From Roseiconus nitratireducens (GTDB taxonomy: Bacteria; Planctomycetota; Planctomycetia; Pirellulales; Pirellulaceae), in NCBI RefSeq assembly GCF_008629675.1, contig NZ_VWOX01000009.1, positions 186,001 to 250,000 of the forward strand: a stretch of DNA of 64,000 bases. Reading direction: 5' to 3'. Position 1 is the first letter of the stretch. Every line of letters begins with the position of its first letter. Positions 55,801-64,000 of this stretch are shown in pieces. The position numbers and the translations under genes are program-made. The notes beneath the pieces were generated by a model. It ran no database searches. It was given only the letters and a program-made list of their open reading frames with translations, and was not told the origin of the DNA.

Positions 55801-56290
55801 TTCCCGATGCGCCTTGCTGGATCCAAAGACGCAGCAACCCCAACTCTTCCGGCGTCAGCGCGGAAGCCCCCACCGAATTATCCTCCGGCGGCATCAAGGG
55901 TTCTTCCTCACCGGTCACTCGGGACATCAGCAAGCTTGATGCGGCGTCACCGGCCACCACCGCCTGTCCGCTATCGCCACCGTCCTTCAGCGTCGTGATG
56001 GACTCCAGCATCAGGCCCCCTTCGGCCTCGCCCTTGTGATGACAGGCCACACAATTCCGTTTCAGGATCGGCAGGATCTCACTGCCGAAATCAACCGGAT
56101 CGGTTCGCTCCAGTTCGGCGACTTTCAGTGGCAGGTCGGCTCGGGCGTCCGCCGAATCGAGGATGCCGTGAAGTAAAACCATTGCGATCGTCGCAGCAAG
56201 CCAACCGCGAGACCACCACGGACCGGGATGCGCGAGGCAACACTTCGAGAGGCAACGGACCAGGCCGTGCTGGGGATGAACGGGGCGCAT
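52889..56290 (-). CDS. WD40-repeat protein with PSCyt1 cytochrome domain and coiled coil
   Basis: About 1133 residues. An export leader (about 28-55: RGWLAATIAMVLLHGIL) is followed by PSCyt1 (about 68-170) with LKRNCVACHHKGEAEG, a c-haem motif. A first beta-propeller-like part covers about 175-520 (AIDFSPAGDLVAF; VQSVAFSPDSRQIATGG). A long Lys/Glu/Ala-rich coiled coil (about 530-860) follows, interrupted by a Ser/Asp/Lys/Pro linker with repeated S-A-D-S units. Classic WD40 blades return at the C-terminus (LGLAFSPDGHTLASAAADKT; HHVLAVAWQNDGRTLASAGA). It is the first gene of the minus-strand cluster and its largest protein, probably a surface scaffold. The ATG at 56290 is chosen; 35 in-frame codons lie upstream. 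Confidence 0.88.
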   Translation of the reverse strand: MRPVHPQHGLVRCLSKCCLAHPGPWWSRGWLAATIAMVLLHGILDSADARADLPLKVAELERTDPVDFGSEILPILKRNCVACHHKGEAEGGLMLESITTLKDGGDSGQAVVAGDAASSLLMSRVTGEEEPLMPPEDNSVGASALTPEELGLLRLWIQQGASGSDAAAESIQWQPVPESVRPTYAIDFSPAGDLVAFTRGNRVILMDLETQAEEARLVDASLNVGPVADVDLVQSVAFSPDSRQIATGGFRSVRLWERTRVADDDANPLQGRTARRVAFNASRDRVAIVNAIGDLEIWNLSENQPQVTIRSLGEPLAGLAWVETAPRLIAGTTGGTIAVYDATTGATISINDLALSIDQVAVGRDGAHVAVSDQQGSVRLMKVNQAATESDAGLEVVHDSLGQVNDAAAIAVLSSPKAAVVIASESGGMKIIDAENNQIIRTIDVPAPVGTITVFDNESKMILGGSDGIARVCDIASGNIVQTCQGTRGEQLAIDRTEHDVARQKTIVAALNARTGELDGLLKKEEEALAAVVKKRDELAKTHADKESKLVDAVKAVQQAKSNSEKAGKQAADAAQAIVSTKASMQMATAKVNSLSAVVPNLEQNVRAAEAKLAALPAASEAGEPDQGSMPDSKGPSDVGDEDAAEPSKPADSTPADSKSADSNADSGSASGDEPTEKDKPKNEEPNDQDPSPRQAAEKELEQSAAALAKAKSDLQSAQASVKDLQSKIEALTQTEAAAKAAKDAAEKELKTANEAVSKAEAEKAKSEQELKNQQRAVDAATKARDRAAAVIPEHQSRLQAATRRQTRLEQQLAGQQQRLVGPAKSVIDCSVRPDGQRFATLHRDGTSTIYRLSDGRPVDHLESAATAQVSLVAPSLTPQVVLLPERLIRLSDATIQCQETRFRWELRRQIGAVTDPQVIVDRVTAIDFSPDGLTVAVGSGEPSRSGTVKVFSTQTGEMLRDFGELHSDSVLGLAFSPDGHTLASAAADKTLRLTDVATGELIRTLEGHTHHVLAVAWQNDGRTLASAGADQSVRVWDSGTGETLRTIGGFPQELTGIEFVDSGSQFVAACGSGQIRLADGSNGKTIRNFDAAGDFLFSVAISPDGQRLVAGGQSGVVRLWNLSDGKKIAEWE

Positions 56291-56662
56291 GGTGGGACCG
56301 GTGGGCAGGCGGGAGATCAGGCGGGAGGGGCCTACCAATTTACTACAAGTGTTGCGCGGATGAGCAAGACATCGGGAAAGTTCCCACCCGGCCACGTCTC
56401 GGACGCTGTGACAGACGGATGTCCGAGTCGATCGATGGAATCACCTGCTGAGACGGACGATCCGCCATCACGCACAACCGTCGGAGAATTTGACAGTGAT
56501 TCTCCCGGTCAGTAGTCTCATAGCAGTCCAGATGGACTCTCCCGCCCCCGGGTCCAGCCGGGAACCCATCCCACCTTGTGACGCACGCCGATGCGAGACG
56601 ACCTGTCCTGTCGGGGGCCCCTGCTCCGCGCGGCGTTACGCCGCGTCGTCGGTCTTCTGCCA
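56291..56662. promoter_or_regulatory. Divergent region between the two surface cytochrome clusters
   Basis: The two gene sets diverge across about 370 bases (about 300 if the plus gene starts at 56591), so both promoters should lie here. No palindrome or clear promoter pair was found. Open frames in it are unconvincing. Confidence 0.4.
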
Positions 56663-58981
56663 ATGACGATCCGGCTCCTAAAGATCCGGCTCTCAACGAT
56701 TGCCCGATCGCGCGGGCTCGGCCTGATGATCGGACTTTTGGTGACGGCGCCTGGTTTGGCCGGCGACGTCACCGGTCAGCCCGAGTTTCAAGGTCAGCCC
56801 GAGCGTCCCAGCCCGGTCGGTCCGTCTGAGCAGATCGACGGTGACACGCCGCATTTCACCAACGACATCGTTCCGATCCTGACGAAGGCCGGATGCAACA
56901 CCGGTGTCTGCCACGCCAAGGCCGGTGGTGGTCAAAACGGGTTTCAACTCTCCCTGCTAGGGTTCGAGCCGGACGAAGACTACGACCATCTGGTGAGGGA
57001 GGGACGTGGCCGGCGGCTGTCTCCGGCCGCGCCGGACCAAAGCTTGTTGCTGTTAAAGGCGACCGGGCGGCGGCCGCACGGAGGTGGCGTGCGTATCGAG
57101 CCGGACTCCATTCACTACCGGCAGCTGCATGACTGGATCGCCGCCGGAGCCCCACGCGGTGCTGCCGACGCTCCGCGGCTGATGTCGCTGGAAGTCCAGC
57201 CGCCGGACGAAGTGCTTGCCAAGGGCGCCAGCCGACAGATCCGCGCGATCGCACACTACTCAAACGATTCCGAGCGAGACGTCACATCGTTGGCGCTTTA
57301 TGAATCCAACCAGCCGGCCATGCTGGAAACGTCGGACTCGGGACGGATCGACGCGTCCGACATTCCCGGTAAAGCGGCGATCATGGTTCGTTACCAGGGT
57401 CACGTGGCCGTCTACAACGCCGCCATCCCTGCCGGTGCCACGGTGGCTCCGCTTGCCGATCCCGAAAACGTTGTCGATCGATTCCTATTTGCGAACCTCG
57501 GCAAGCTGGGCATTCCCGCTGCATCGGTTTGCAATGACGCGACCTTTCTGCGTCGAGCCACCTTGGACATCGCCGGTCGACTGCCGACGGTGGCTGAAGC
57601 CGAATCGTTTTTAAGTAGTGACGATCCCGAGCGGCGTCGCAAACGGATCGATGCGTTGTTGGATAGCCCGGACTACGCGGACTTCTTTGCCAACAAGTGG
57701 ACAGCGTTGCTAAAGAATCGCCGGGATGATCGCAGCGACATCACGTCCAATTTCGCTTTCCACGCTTGGGTCCGTGACAGCTTGCTGGCCAACCAGCCGT
57801 ACGACCAGATTGTCCGCCAACTGCTCGCCGCGACGGGGACTGTCATCGGCAACCCGCCAGTCGCTTGGTACAAGCGGGTGAAGGATCCCAAGCAGCAGAT
57901 CGAAGACGTTGCCCAGCTGTTTCTTGGCGTCCGCATGCAATGCGCCCAATGTCACCACCATCCGTTCGAGCGTTGGAGCCAGGACGACTACTACTCGCTG
58001 GCCGCATTCTTTAGCCAAGTCGGACGCAAGCCGACCGCGGTGCGGGGCGAAGACCTGATCTTTCATGAGCGAGGAATCGCCCAAACCCAAAATGTCAAAT
58101 CGGGACAATGGCTGCGGCCGGCGGCGTTGGGCACGGATGTCGGTGAGATCCCGGCCGGAGAGGACCCGCGGCTGCGACTTGCCGATTGGATGAGCTCTGC
58201 CGACAACCCGTTCTTTGCCAAGGCCCTGGTGAACCGCTATTGGAAACACTTTTTCAGCATCGGACTGATCGAGCCGGAGGACGACATCCGCGACACGAAC
58301 CCGCCCACCAATCCTGAACTTCTGCAGGCCCTGGAGCAGGAGTTCATCGCGAGCGGTTTCGATTTGAAACAGTTGATCCGCGTGATCACCACGTCCCGGT
58401 CGTATCAATTGAGTTCGCACACGAACGAACTGAACCGGTCCGACCGCCAGAATTACTCCCACCACTATCCGACGCGATTGCAGGCAGAGGTGTTGCTGGA
58501 CGCGATCGATCAGTTGACCGGCGCCCGCACGGATTTCGCCAACCTTCCGATCGGAACGAGGGCCGTCGCGTTGCCCGACAACAGCTACAACCGGTCGTCG
58601 CCGTTCTTAAAAGTATTCGGTCGACCAGACAGCAGCAGCGTCTGCGAATGCGAACGCGTCCAGTCGGCCAGCCTGGCGCAAAGCCTGCATTTGCTGAGCG
58701 CTTCGGACATCCAAAACAAACTTGCCTTTCCCGGCGGTCGCGCCGAACGGCTCTCGCAGTCCGATGGGGTTTCACCGGAGAACGCGGTCGCCGAATTGTA
58801 CCTGGCCGCTTTCGGTCGCTATCCCAGCCCGAGCGAGAACGACTTGGCCGTCCATTACCTGCTCGAACCGCGAAACGATTCCGACGGCAAGCCGCTGGGC
58901 ACACGCGAAGCCCGCAAGCAGAATCTGCAAGACCTGATCTGGGCATTGATCAACACCAAAGAATTCATGTTCAACCATTAG
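56663..58981 (+). CDS. DUF1549/DUF1553 surface cytochrome (plus-strand copy)
   Basis: 772 residues. A hydrophobic leader (RGLGLMIGLLVTAPGLAG) precedes a haem-like site, AGCNTGVCHAKAGGGQNG. An Ig-like part (about 170-260) is followed by DUF1549 with VRMQCAQCHHHPFERW and by DUF1553, ending VFGRPDSSSVCECERVQ and a helical tail. It is a paralogue of the protein at 47858-50449 but lacks its N-terminal BIG_2 domain. It begins the plus-strand set: this gene, a PPC-like protein and a DUF1501 protein. I use the ATG at 56663, because it gives a normal signal peptide; the in-frame ATG at 56591 would add 24 residues. The dispersed repeat copy C follows the gene. Confidence 0.9.
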   Translation: MTIRLLKIRLSTIARSRGLGLMIGLLVTAPGLAGDVTGQPEFQGQPERPSPVGPSEQIDGDTPHFTNDIVPILTKAGCNTGVCHAKAGGGQNGFQLSLLGFEPDEDYDHLVREGRGRRLSPAAPDQSLLLLKATGRRPHGGGVRIEPDSIHYRQLHDWIAAGAPRGAADAPRLMSLEVQPPDEVLAKGASRQIRAIAHYSNDSERDVTSLALYESNQPAMLETSDSGRIDASDIPGKAAIMVRYQGHVAVYNAAIPAGATVAPLADPENVVDRFLFANLGKLGIPAASVCNDATFLRRATLDIAGRLPTVAEAESFLSSDDPERRRKRIDALLDSPDYADFFANKWTALLKNRRDDRSDITSNFAFHAWVRDSLLANQPYDQIVRQLLAATGTVIGNPPVAWYKRVKDPKQQIEDVAQLFLGVRMQCAQCHHHPFERWSQDDYYSLAAFFSQVGRKPTAVRGEDLIFHERGIAQTQNVKSGQWLRPAALGTDVGEIPAGEDPRLRLADWMSSADNPFFAKALVNRYWKHFFSIGLIEPEDDIRDTNPPTNPELLQALEQEFIASGFDLKQLIRVITTSRSYQLSSHTNELNRSDRQNYSHHYPTRLQAEVLLDAIDQLTGARTDFANLPIGTRAVALPDNSYNRSSPFLKVFGRPDSSSVCECERVQSASLAQSLHLLSASDIQNKLAFPGGRAERLSQSDGVSPENAVAELYLAAFGRYPSPSENDLAVHYLLEPRNDSDGKPLGTREARKQNLQDLIWALINTKEFMFNH

Positions 58982-59015
58982 CTGCACCGCACCACATTCA
59001 ATCAATCACACCGTC

Positions 59016-59071
59016 GTAGCTACGCTCGCCAGAGCGTGGCTTTCCGCCGCGATCGCCACGGCGGCTACGGG
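59016..59071. repeat. Hairpin repeat related to the 38-bp tandem units
   Basis: Two short stems: ACGCTC-GCCA-GAGCGT (59022-59037) and a GCCGC/GCGGC pair after it. Read on the other strand the first has a TGGC loop, as in the units at 5733-5838, and is followed by GTAGCTAC where those have GGCTAC. It is probably the same repeat family. Confidence 0.6.
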
Positions 59072-59082
59072 ATTGAGCGAGT

Positions 59083-59200
59083 TTTCAAACAAGGCCGTGA
59101 TTTGCAGTGCAAAACGCGGCAAGGCGTTGGCCGCCGGTTGAGGCGAGTAGACCCGCGGCTTGCGCCATGCGGCCCACCCGAAGGAGCGCCGTCCAGCGAG
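59083..59200 (+). repeat. Dispersed palindromic element, copy C
   Basis: 59117-59200 aligns gaplessly with copies A and B over 84 bases. Its upstream part (CCGTGATTTGCAGTGC, from 59095) is shared with copy A and, further in, copy B. The palindrome is partly decayed: the outer arms read CGTTGGCCGCCGG and CCCGCGGCTTGCG. It ends GAGCGCCGTCCAG. It fills much of the 290-base gap between the plus-strand cytochrome and PPC-like genes. Confidence 0.8.
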
Positions 59201-59273
59201 AGACTCTCCGATCTCCAAATGAAATCGGCGGGCTTGGCGAGACTATTTGATGACCCTTTTTCCAGGCGGATTG

Positions 59274-61403
59274 ATGAACGAACCGATGACAAATTCACTC
59301 GGCCGGCTGGCACGCCTCCGGGCGATGGTGTGGCTGGTGATGCCATGTCTGGCATGCTTGTCAATCAATTCGGTTCCGGCGAGGGCGCAATCGGTGGGTC
59401 TGCCCGCGCCGCGTTTGTTGGCGACCTTTCCCATGGGCGGTCAGGCCGGATCGGAGGTCGAAATCACAATTCGTGGCGAATCGATCGACCCGGCAAGTGA
59501 GTTGGTCTTCTCCAACGACGGCATCCGGGCCGTCGCCAAGCGGGACGAGAAAGGAAACGCGGTTCCCAATACCTTCCTGGTCTCGATCGCCGAGGACTGC
59601 CCCACGGGGATTCACGAGGCTCGCGTGCTGACTTCGCTGGGGCTTTCCACACCACGCGTGTTCACGGTTGGCCACCTGAGAGAAACGACTCAGACCGAAT
59701 CCTCGACGTCACCCGAATCGCCGCATCCCCTTGCGATTGATTCGGTATGCAACGCGGTGATGCCCGTCCGTGCCATCAATCACTATCGCTTCACAGCTTC
59801 CGAGGGCCAACGGATCTTCATTGAGTGTGCCGCGCGGCGAATCGATTCCAAGCTGCGACCGGTCGTGATCCTTTCGGACACGCTGGGGCGCGACCTGTTG
59901 GTGGAGCGGACCGGCGACCCCTTGGATTTCACCGCCCCCGCCGATGGCGACTACTTGATCAAGGTTCATGAACTGACGTTTCAAGGCGGTGCGGACTTTT
60001 TTTATCGGCTCGCTCTGAGCGAACTGTCGGACGAAGCGAAGCCCGTGCCGGATGCGGGGACCGTCGCCGTCAGTGCCGCTTCCTGGCCGCCGGAATCGTT
60101 CACCCCCGGCGACTCGTCGCCGGAAACGGAACCCAATGATCAAGCGACGGAGGCGCAAACGATCACCCCACCCTGTCAGTTGGCCGGCACGTTCTTCCCT
60201 GCCGCGGACGTGGACGTGTTTGAATTCACGGCAAAGAAGGGACAAACGTGGTGGATCGAAGTTGGTTCGCAGCGCCTTGGCTTGCCGACCGATCCCTCCG
60301 TCCTGGTGCAACGCGTCGTGCCGCCGCTTCCTGAATCCAAACAACAGCCGACCCTTGTTGATGTGGCGTTGCTGAGCGACATCCCCAGTCCGGTCAAGGT
60401 GTCTGGCAACAACTACGCCTACGACGGGCCGCCCTACAACGTCGGATCGTCCGATGTGCTTGGAAAGCTGGAGATCCCCGAAGACGGACTGTACCGGCTT
60501 GAGCTTTCGGATCTGTTTGGCGGGACGCGTCAAGATCCACGAAACCGGTACCACTTGGTGATTCGGCAAGCGTCGCCCGATTTTGTCCTGGTCGCGTGGG
60601 CGATGCACATGGAACTGAGGAACGGTGACCGCAACGCGCTTTCCAAACCGATCGCGTTGCGACCGGGCGCGACCATGCCGCTGGAAGTCGTCGCGATTCG
60701 GCGCGACGGGTTTGACGGGGCAATTGAACTGTCGATGGACCTGTTGCCGCCGGGGGTGACGGCGGACGGTTTGACGATTCCCGCCGGCCAGTCGCGGGGC
60801 GTGATGCTGGTCACCGCCGATGCGGAAGCACCGCCGGGCTGGAGCCGAGCTCGATTGGTGGGACGATCCGAGATCGATGGCAAACCGGTGACCCGAACCT
60901 GCCGCCTTGCGTCCATGGCTTGGCCGGTGAAAGACGCCTGGGCGGAAATCCCGCATCCCAGATTATTGGCGGACGTCCCGGTCTCCGTCGGAAGTGCCGA
61001 GATCGCCCCGCTGACCGTCCAGCCCCGTTCGCCGGAAACGATTCAGGTTCAGGAAGGCCAGTCGCTGACCCTGCCAGTCGATTTGATCCGTCGGAGCGAG
61101 TTTTCGGGGACGAAAATTCGCCTGGAAGTCATGGGGCACGGTTTTGAGAAACATCCAAAAATCGATTTGGATTTGAATCAAGACAGCGCCGATGTCGTGC
61201 TGGACCTGGCCAAACTGAAGGTTGCCCCCGGCCAGTACAAAATCGCCCTCTGCGGTAGCGTCGTCGCGAAGTACTCGCCGCAAGCGATCGCCCTGTCGGA
61301 CCTTGTTGACGCGCCGACCAAACCCGTTCCCACCAAAGACATTGTTGACATTGTCGTTTCACGCCCGTTCACCATCGAAGTCCAGCCCGCGAAGAAACCA
61401 TGA
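59274..61403 (+). CDS. Large exported pre-peptidase-domain-like protein (plus-strand copy)
   Basis: 709 residues with a leader (RLRAMVWLVMPCLACLSI, cleaved near ARAQS). It opens with an Ig-like domain (GGQAGSEVEITIRGESIDPA), then has PPC-like beta domains: about 135-240 (HYRFTASEGQRIFIECAARR; LDFTAPADGDYLIKVHE) and about 280-420 (VDVFEFTAKKGQTWWIEVG; DGLYRLELSDLFGG). Later beta-rich segments have no recognised motif. It resembles the minus-strand protein at 45595 in length, leader and domain order, though sequence identity is modest. It overlaps the DUF1501 start as ATGA, which suggests coupled translation. The ATG at 59274 is preferred; 59250 and TTG 59247 are alternatives. Confidence 0.82.
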   Translation: MNEPMTNSLGRLARLRAMVWLVMPCLACLSINSVPARAQSVGLPAPRLLATFPMGGQAGSEVEITIRGESIDPASELVFSNDGIRAVAKRDEKGNAVPNTFLVSIAEDCPTGIHEARVLTSLGLSTPRVFTVGHLRETTQTESSTSPESPHPLAIDSVCNAVMPVRAINHYRFTASEGQRIFIECAARRIDSKLRPVVILSDTLGRDLLVERTGDPLDFTAPADGDYLIKVHELTFQGGADFFYRLALSELSDEAKPVPDAGTVAVSAASWPPESFTPGDSSPETEPNDQATEAQTITPPCQLAGTFFPAADVDVFEFTAKKGQTWWIEVGSQRLGLPTDPSVLVQRVVPPLPESKQQPTLVDVALLSDIPSPVKVSGNNYAYDGPPYNVGSSDVLGKLEIPEDGLYRLELSDLFGGTRQDPRNRYHLVIRQASPDFVLVAWAMHMELRNGDRNALSKPIALRPGATMPLEVVAIRRDGFDGAIELSMDLLPPGVTADGLTIPAGQSRGVMLVTADAEAPPGWSRARLVGRSEIDGKPVTRTCRLASMAWPVKDAWAEIPHPRLLADVPVSVGSAEIAPLTVQPRSPETIQVQEGQSLTLPVDLIRRSEFSGTKIRLEVMGHGFEKHPKIDLDLNQDSADVVLDLAKLKVAPGQYKIALCGSVVAKYSPQAIALSDLVDAPTKPVPTKDIVDIVVSRPFTIEVQPAKKP

Positions 61404-62884
61404 GCCGATCCATCAGGCAACGCCGCGCGGAGGACGCTGCGGCGCCTTCCTCCACACACTGCCCCGGTCCCTCGGGCGATCCCCTGCAACGCGGAACTCG
61501 CCGCAGCTTCATGCGGATGGGCATCGCCGGGTTCGCCAGTTTGAGCCTTCCCGGGATGCTGCGTTTGCGTGCGGCGAGCCCGACGGCACAGCAGGCGAAA
61601 ACAGCGGTCATCATGGTCTGGCAACCCGGCGGGTGTTCCCACATCGACACCTACGATCCCAAGCCGCTGGCCGGGACCGAGTATCGCGGTCCCTTCGGCC
61701 GCATCGCGACCAAGGTGCCTGGAATGCAATTCACCGAGTTGCTTCCCAGACAAGCCGCCATCGCGGACAAGTTCACCGTGCTCCGCAGCATGCATCAAAC
61801 TGCGGGTGGACATCCCGCCGGTTCGATGCAGCTGCTGTCGGGCGATTCCGATACCCGCGACAAGCCCAAACCCCGTTTGCCGGATTGGATGTCCGTGGCC
61901 AATTACCTGCGCTCGAATGATCCCGCGGGGAACGACCCCGAGCGACGCAATCCGTTGCCTCGCTACGTCGGTATCAATCCGCCCACGCAGTACAACGGCC
62001 CCGCCTATCTGGGCGACGCCTATTCGCCCTTCGCCGTCACCGGTGATCCGAACTCGCCCGACTTCGTCGTTCCCAATATCGGGCTGACCGATTCGCATCA
62101 GGTCCGGCGACTGAATCGGCGCGTCGACCTGCGGCAAAAGCTGGACGACTTGTCGCGGGCATTCGACGAGTACGGCCAGGCCGGAACGCTGGACGAATTT
62201 GAATCCCAGGCGATGGCGCTGCTGACCAATCCCGAAACCAAACAGGCGTTCGACCTGAGCCAAGAAGACGACGCCACGCGGGACCGCTATGGCCGCAACA
62301 CTTGGGGACAACAATTGCTGCTGGCCCGCCGGCTTGTCGAAGCGGGCGTGGAGGTGTTGACAAGCAGCTTGCGGGGTCCGCTGTGCGGCCGGGTCCAGAA
62401 CTGGGACGATCACGCGGTCAATCATCACGTCTTTGATGCCCTCAGATTCCGCGCCGCGGCCTACGACCAAGCGGTCACCGCCCTGATCGAAGACATTCAC
62501 GAGCGCGGTCTGCAGGACCGCGTCCTGGTGGTGGTGACGGGGGAGTTCGGTCGGACCCCCAAGATCAGCCATCAGCCCAGCACCGGCGCCGGAAACGCCA
62601 GTGCGCCCGCCGGCACCCAGCAACCCGGACGTGATCACTGGCCGCGCGCGTTTTCTAATCTGTGGGCCGGAGGCGGAATCCAGCCGGGACAATGCATCGG
62701 CGCGACGGATCGACGCGGCGAAGACGTGATCGAACGGCACTGCGGTCCCGGCGACTTCCTGGCCACCCTTTACCATCACCTGGGAATCGACGCTTCCAAC
62801 GTCTTCCTGGAAGATTTCAACGGTCGACCGACGCCGATCGTTGATCACGGAAGACCGATCAAGGAGTTGATGCGTTCGACGTAA
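61400..62884 (+). CDS. DUF1501 protein (plus-strand copy)
   Basis: 494 residues. A long hydrophilic start (about 30) leads to RGTRRSFMRMGIAGFASLSL, which has an R-R-x-F-M Tat-like pattern. DUF1501 motifs follow: VIMVWQPGGCSHIDTYDPKP, VLRSMHQTAGGHPAG, and VVVTGEFGRTPKISHQPS, then a GRDHW site after a Ser/Ala/Gly-rich insert. The Cys in QPGGCSHID is at a position where alkaline-phosphatase-fold enzymes have the nucleophile; the other copies in this window have Ser (FMAGGPSQL) or Pro-His (LAGGPPHQD), so nothing catalytic can be claimed. It ends the plus-strand set and starts four bases before the PPC-like stop. Confidence 0.9.
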   Translation: MSRSIRQRRAEDAAAPSSTHCPGPSGDPLQRGTRRSFMRMGIAGFASLSLPGMLRLRAASPTAQQAKTAVIMVWQPGGCSHIDTYDPKPLAGTEYRGPFGRIATKVPGMQFTELLPRQAAIADKFTVLRSMHQTAGGHPAGSMQLLSGDSDTRDKPKPRLPDWMSVANYLRSNDPAGNDPERRNPLPRYVGINPPTQYNGPAYLGDAYSPFAVTGDPNSPDFVVPNIGLTDSHQVRRLNRRVDLRQKLDDLSRAFDEYGQAGTLDEFESQAMALLTNPETKQAFDLSQEDDATRDRYGRNTWGQQLLLARRLVEAGVEVLTSSLRGPLCGRVQNWDDHAVNHHVFDALRFRAAAYDQAVTALIEDIHERGLQDRVLVVVTGEFGRTPKISHQPSTGAGNASAPAGTQQPGRDHWPRAFSNLWAGGGIQPGQCIGATDRRGEDVIERHCGPGDFLATLYHHLGIDASNVFLEDFNGRPTPIVDHGRPIKELMRST

Positions 62885-63038
62885 AACCTCCGCAGCTTTG
62901 GAAGGTTCCTTACGAATTGCCGGCCAGATTCGCCAAGGCGGCGCGCCAAGTGCAGGTAAAAAACTTCGTGGAACGAGCTTTTCTGGCACGGTCTCCACGC
63001 TGGAACGATTCACAACTCCGCTTTGACCGAACTGAACG

Positions 63039-63557
63039 ATGAGTACAAAACAGACGATGAGCACGAAAGAACTGACGGCCGTGGATGTGATGTCTTCGGC
63101 CGTGCGGACGGTCCCGTCCGACATGACGCTACCGGATTTGGAGAAGGAGCTGATCCGGGAAAAAGTCAGCGGGTTTCCGGTTGTCGATCAAGGAAAGCTT
63201 GTCGGCGTCGTGTCTCGGGCAGACGTCGTTCGTCAGATTTGCGCCGAACGAAGTGTGGCCGAGTACGTGTCCGATTTTCACTTCGACGAAACCGGCTTCT
63301 TTGAAGACAAGATGGAATCATTCAAGGACATCGCGGATCGTGTCGGTGAGCGAATCGAAAGTTTGAAAGTGGGGGACGTGATGATCAAAGACCCGCTGAC
63401 GGTGCCAACCGGGATGCCGGTCGAACGGGTAGCCAAACAGTTCATGGAGCACCGTGTGCACCGTTTCCCAGTCACCGACCATGGCGATCTGGTCGGCATC
63501 GTCACGACTTCGGACTTGGTCCGTCTGATTGCCGACCGGCGATTGGTGACATCCTGA
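63039..63557 (+). CDS. Two-CBS-domain protein
   Basis: 172 residues with two CBS modules: about 12-70 (AVDVMSSAVRTVPSDMTL; GFPVVDQGKLVGVVSRADVV) and about 108-168 (VGDVMIKDPLTVPTGMPV; RFPVTDHGDLVGIVTTSDLV). A charged linker (about 71-107) separates them. Paired CBS domains bind adenosine nucleotides or other ligands and act as small sensors; the partner is unknown. The ORF begins with a near-exact duplication of its first six codons (MSTKQT/MSTKEL), so translation could start at 63039 or 63057. It lies 154 bases after the DUF1501 gene, too far to call an operon. Confidence 0.88.
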   Translation: MSTKQTMSTKELTAVDVMSSAVRTVPSDMTLPDLEKELIREKVSGFPVVDQGKLVGVVSRADVVRQICAERSVAEYVSDFHFDETGFFEDKMESFKDIADRVGERIESLKVGDVMIKDPLTVPTGMPVERVAKQFMEHRVHRFPVTDHGDLVGIVTTSDLVRLIADRRLVTS

Positions 63558-63696
63558 AATCCGCAGCCGGCCGGCCTTCGTCGATTCGTTGCGTCGCAAA
63601 CGAAACGTCAGCGGAATGGCTGCCGGAACTCTCTCGCGTCCAAGTGGCCTTCGGCAAGCAACCCCGCCGGGAAAGTCATCGCGACGCCTGGGCGAA

Positions 63697-64000
63697 TCAG
63701 TGCTTCCCAATCAGGTCAGGCACCGTCGCGTTCGGATCGACGTCTGCCATCGTCGCACCCGGCAGCCTGGCAACGTCCTCACCGCCGGCTCCCAATTGAA
63801 GATAGAAGCCAATGCTCTCGACGATCGAGTGCGGCAGCGGGGTGCGGCGATCACAGATTTCCGACAGCGTCAATTCGCCGTCTGCGTTTCCGTCCAGATC
63901 ATCGAACACCGTCGACAACGCGTCGCGATTGGCGAACGAATCCGCCGTTTCCTCAACGGACTTCGCATCGTCGCTCTTGCTCAACAAGTTGGCCACGGCA
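63697..64000 (-). CDS. EF-hand calcium-binding protein, C-terminal part (partial)
   Basis: About 100 residues, open to the window edge. The region FDDLDGNADGELTLSEICD contains a canonical EF-hand loop (D-G-N-A-D-G-E-L-T-L-S-E: Asp1, Asn3, Asp5, Gly6, Glu12). It is followed by a helical segment and LPGATMADVDPNATVPDL. No ATG is present before the edge, and the first codon used by start-finding is GTG, so this is probably the C-terminal end of a longer exported protein that continues beyond position 64000. The function is unknown. Confidence 0.6.
   Translation of the reverse strand, partial: AVANLLSKSDDAKSVEETADSFANRDALSTVFDDLDGNADGELTLSEICDRRTPLPHSIVESIGFYLQLGAGGEDVARLPGATMADVDPNATVPDLIGKH

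Noticed and set aside
61178..63124. A 648-codon minus-strand open frame opposite the DUF1501 gene
   Set aside because: It covers parts of three plus-strand genes; DUF1501 and CBS motifs are clear on the other strand.

Overview
The window looks like chromosomal DNA of a marine planctomycete of the Rhodopirellula/Pirellulaceae type. The evidence is GC-rich sequence; several proteins with the surface cytochrome domains first defined in Rhodopirellula (PSCyt1, DUF1549 = PSCyt2, DUF1553 = PSD1) with partner DUF1501 proteins; a planctomycete-style Ser/Thr kinase; a LEPR-XLL-type secreted protein; many Tat leaders; and dispersed palindromic intergenic repeats. I found no tRNA, rRNA, CRISPR array, transposase or phage gene.

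Layout. 0-2.3 kb: left edge with a short kinase-leader-like ORF, a decayed ORF, a dispersed repeat and a DUF937 membrane protein. 2.5-9.5 kb, minus strand: an MFS transporter, then a three-gene amidoligase set (C39-like peptidase, RLAN/RimK-like ATP-grasp ligase, GCS2 ligase; 38-bp tandem hairpin repeats between the two ligases), then a CaCA-type cation exchanger. 9.6-15.4 kb: sugar-metabolism-like genes (TIM-barrel isomerase, Gfo/Idh/MocA oxidoreductase, isochorismatase-ThuA fusion) and an alpha/beta hydrolase. 15.5-20.3 kb: an RND pump and its lipoprotein adaptor, with no TolC. 20.5-29.2 kb: serine hydrolase, SIMPL protein, M20 peptidase, a receptor kinase coupled to a GT2-sulfotransferase fusion, and an App1-like phosphatase.

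29.8-37.2 kb is the clearest pathway block: eight co-oriented genes for sulfide, persulfide or thiosulfate handling. In transcription order they are an ArsR regulator with a 20-bp palindrome upstream, a membrane rhodanese, TauE/SafE permease, CstB-like persulfide dioxygenase-rhodanese, exported DsrE-like protein, secreted rhodanese, SelD-associated-type FAD oxidoreductase and TsdA-like dihaem cytochrome. The content recalls the staphylococcal cst operon, with a different regulator class and extra exported parts.

37.6-40.7 kb carries a LEPR-XLL GDSL esterase and another alpha/beta hydrolase. 40.7-62.9 kb is a large divergent cluster of surface cytochrome genes: six on the minus strand (WD40-cytochrome, DUF1501, DUF1549/DUF1553, PPC-like, PSCyt1-DUF1549-DUF1553, DUF1501) and a three-gene set on the plus strand (DUF1549/DUF1553, PPC-like, DUF1501). 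The right edge has a two-CBS protein and the C-terminal end of an EF-hand protein. Three 84-bp gapless copies plus one truncated copy of a dispersed palindromic element, and a four-unit 163-bp tandem repeat with complementary hairpin loops, account for much of the non-coding DNA.
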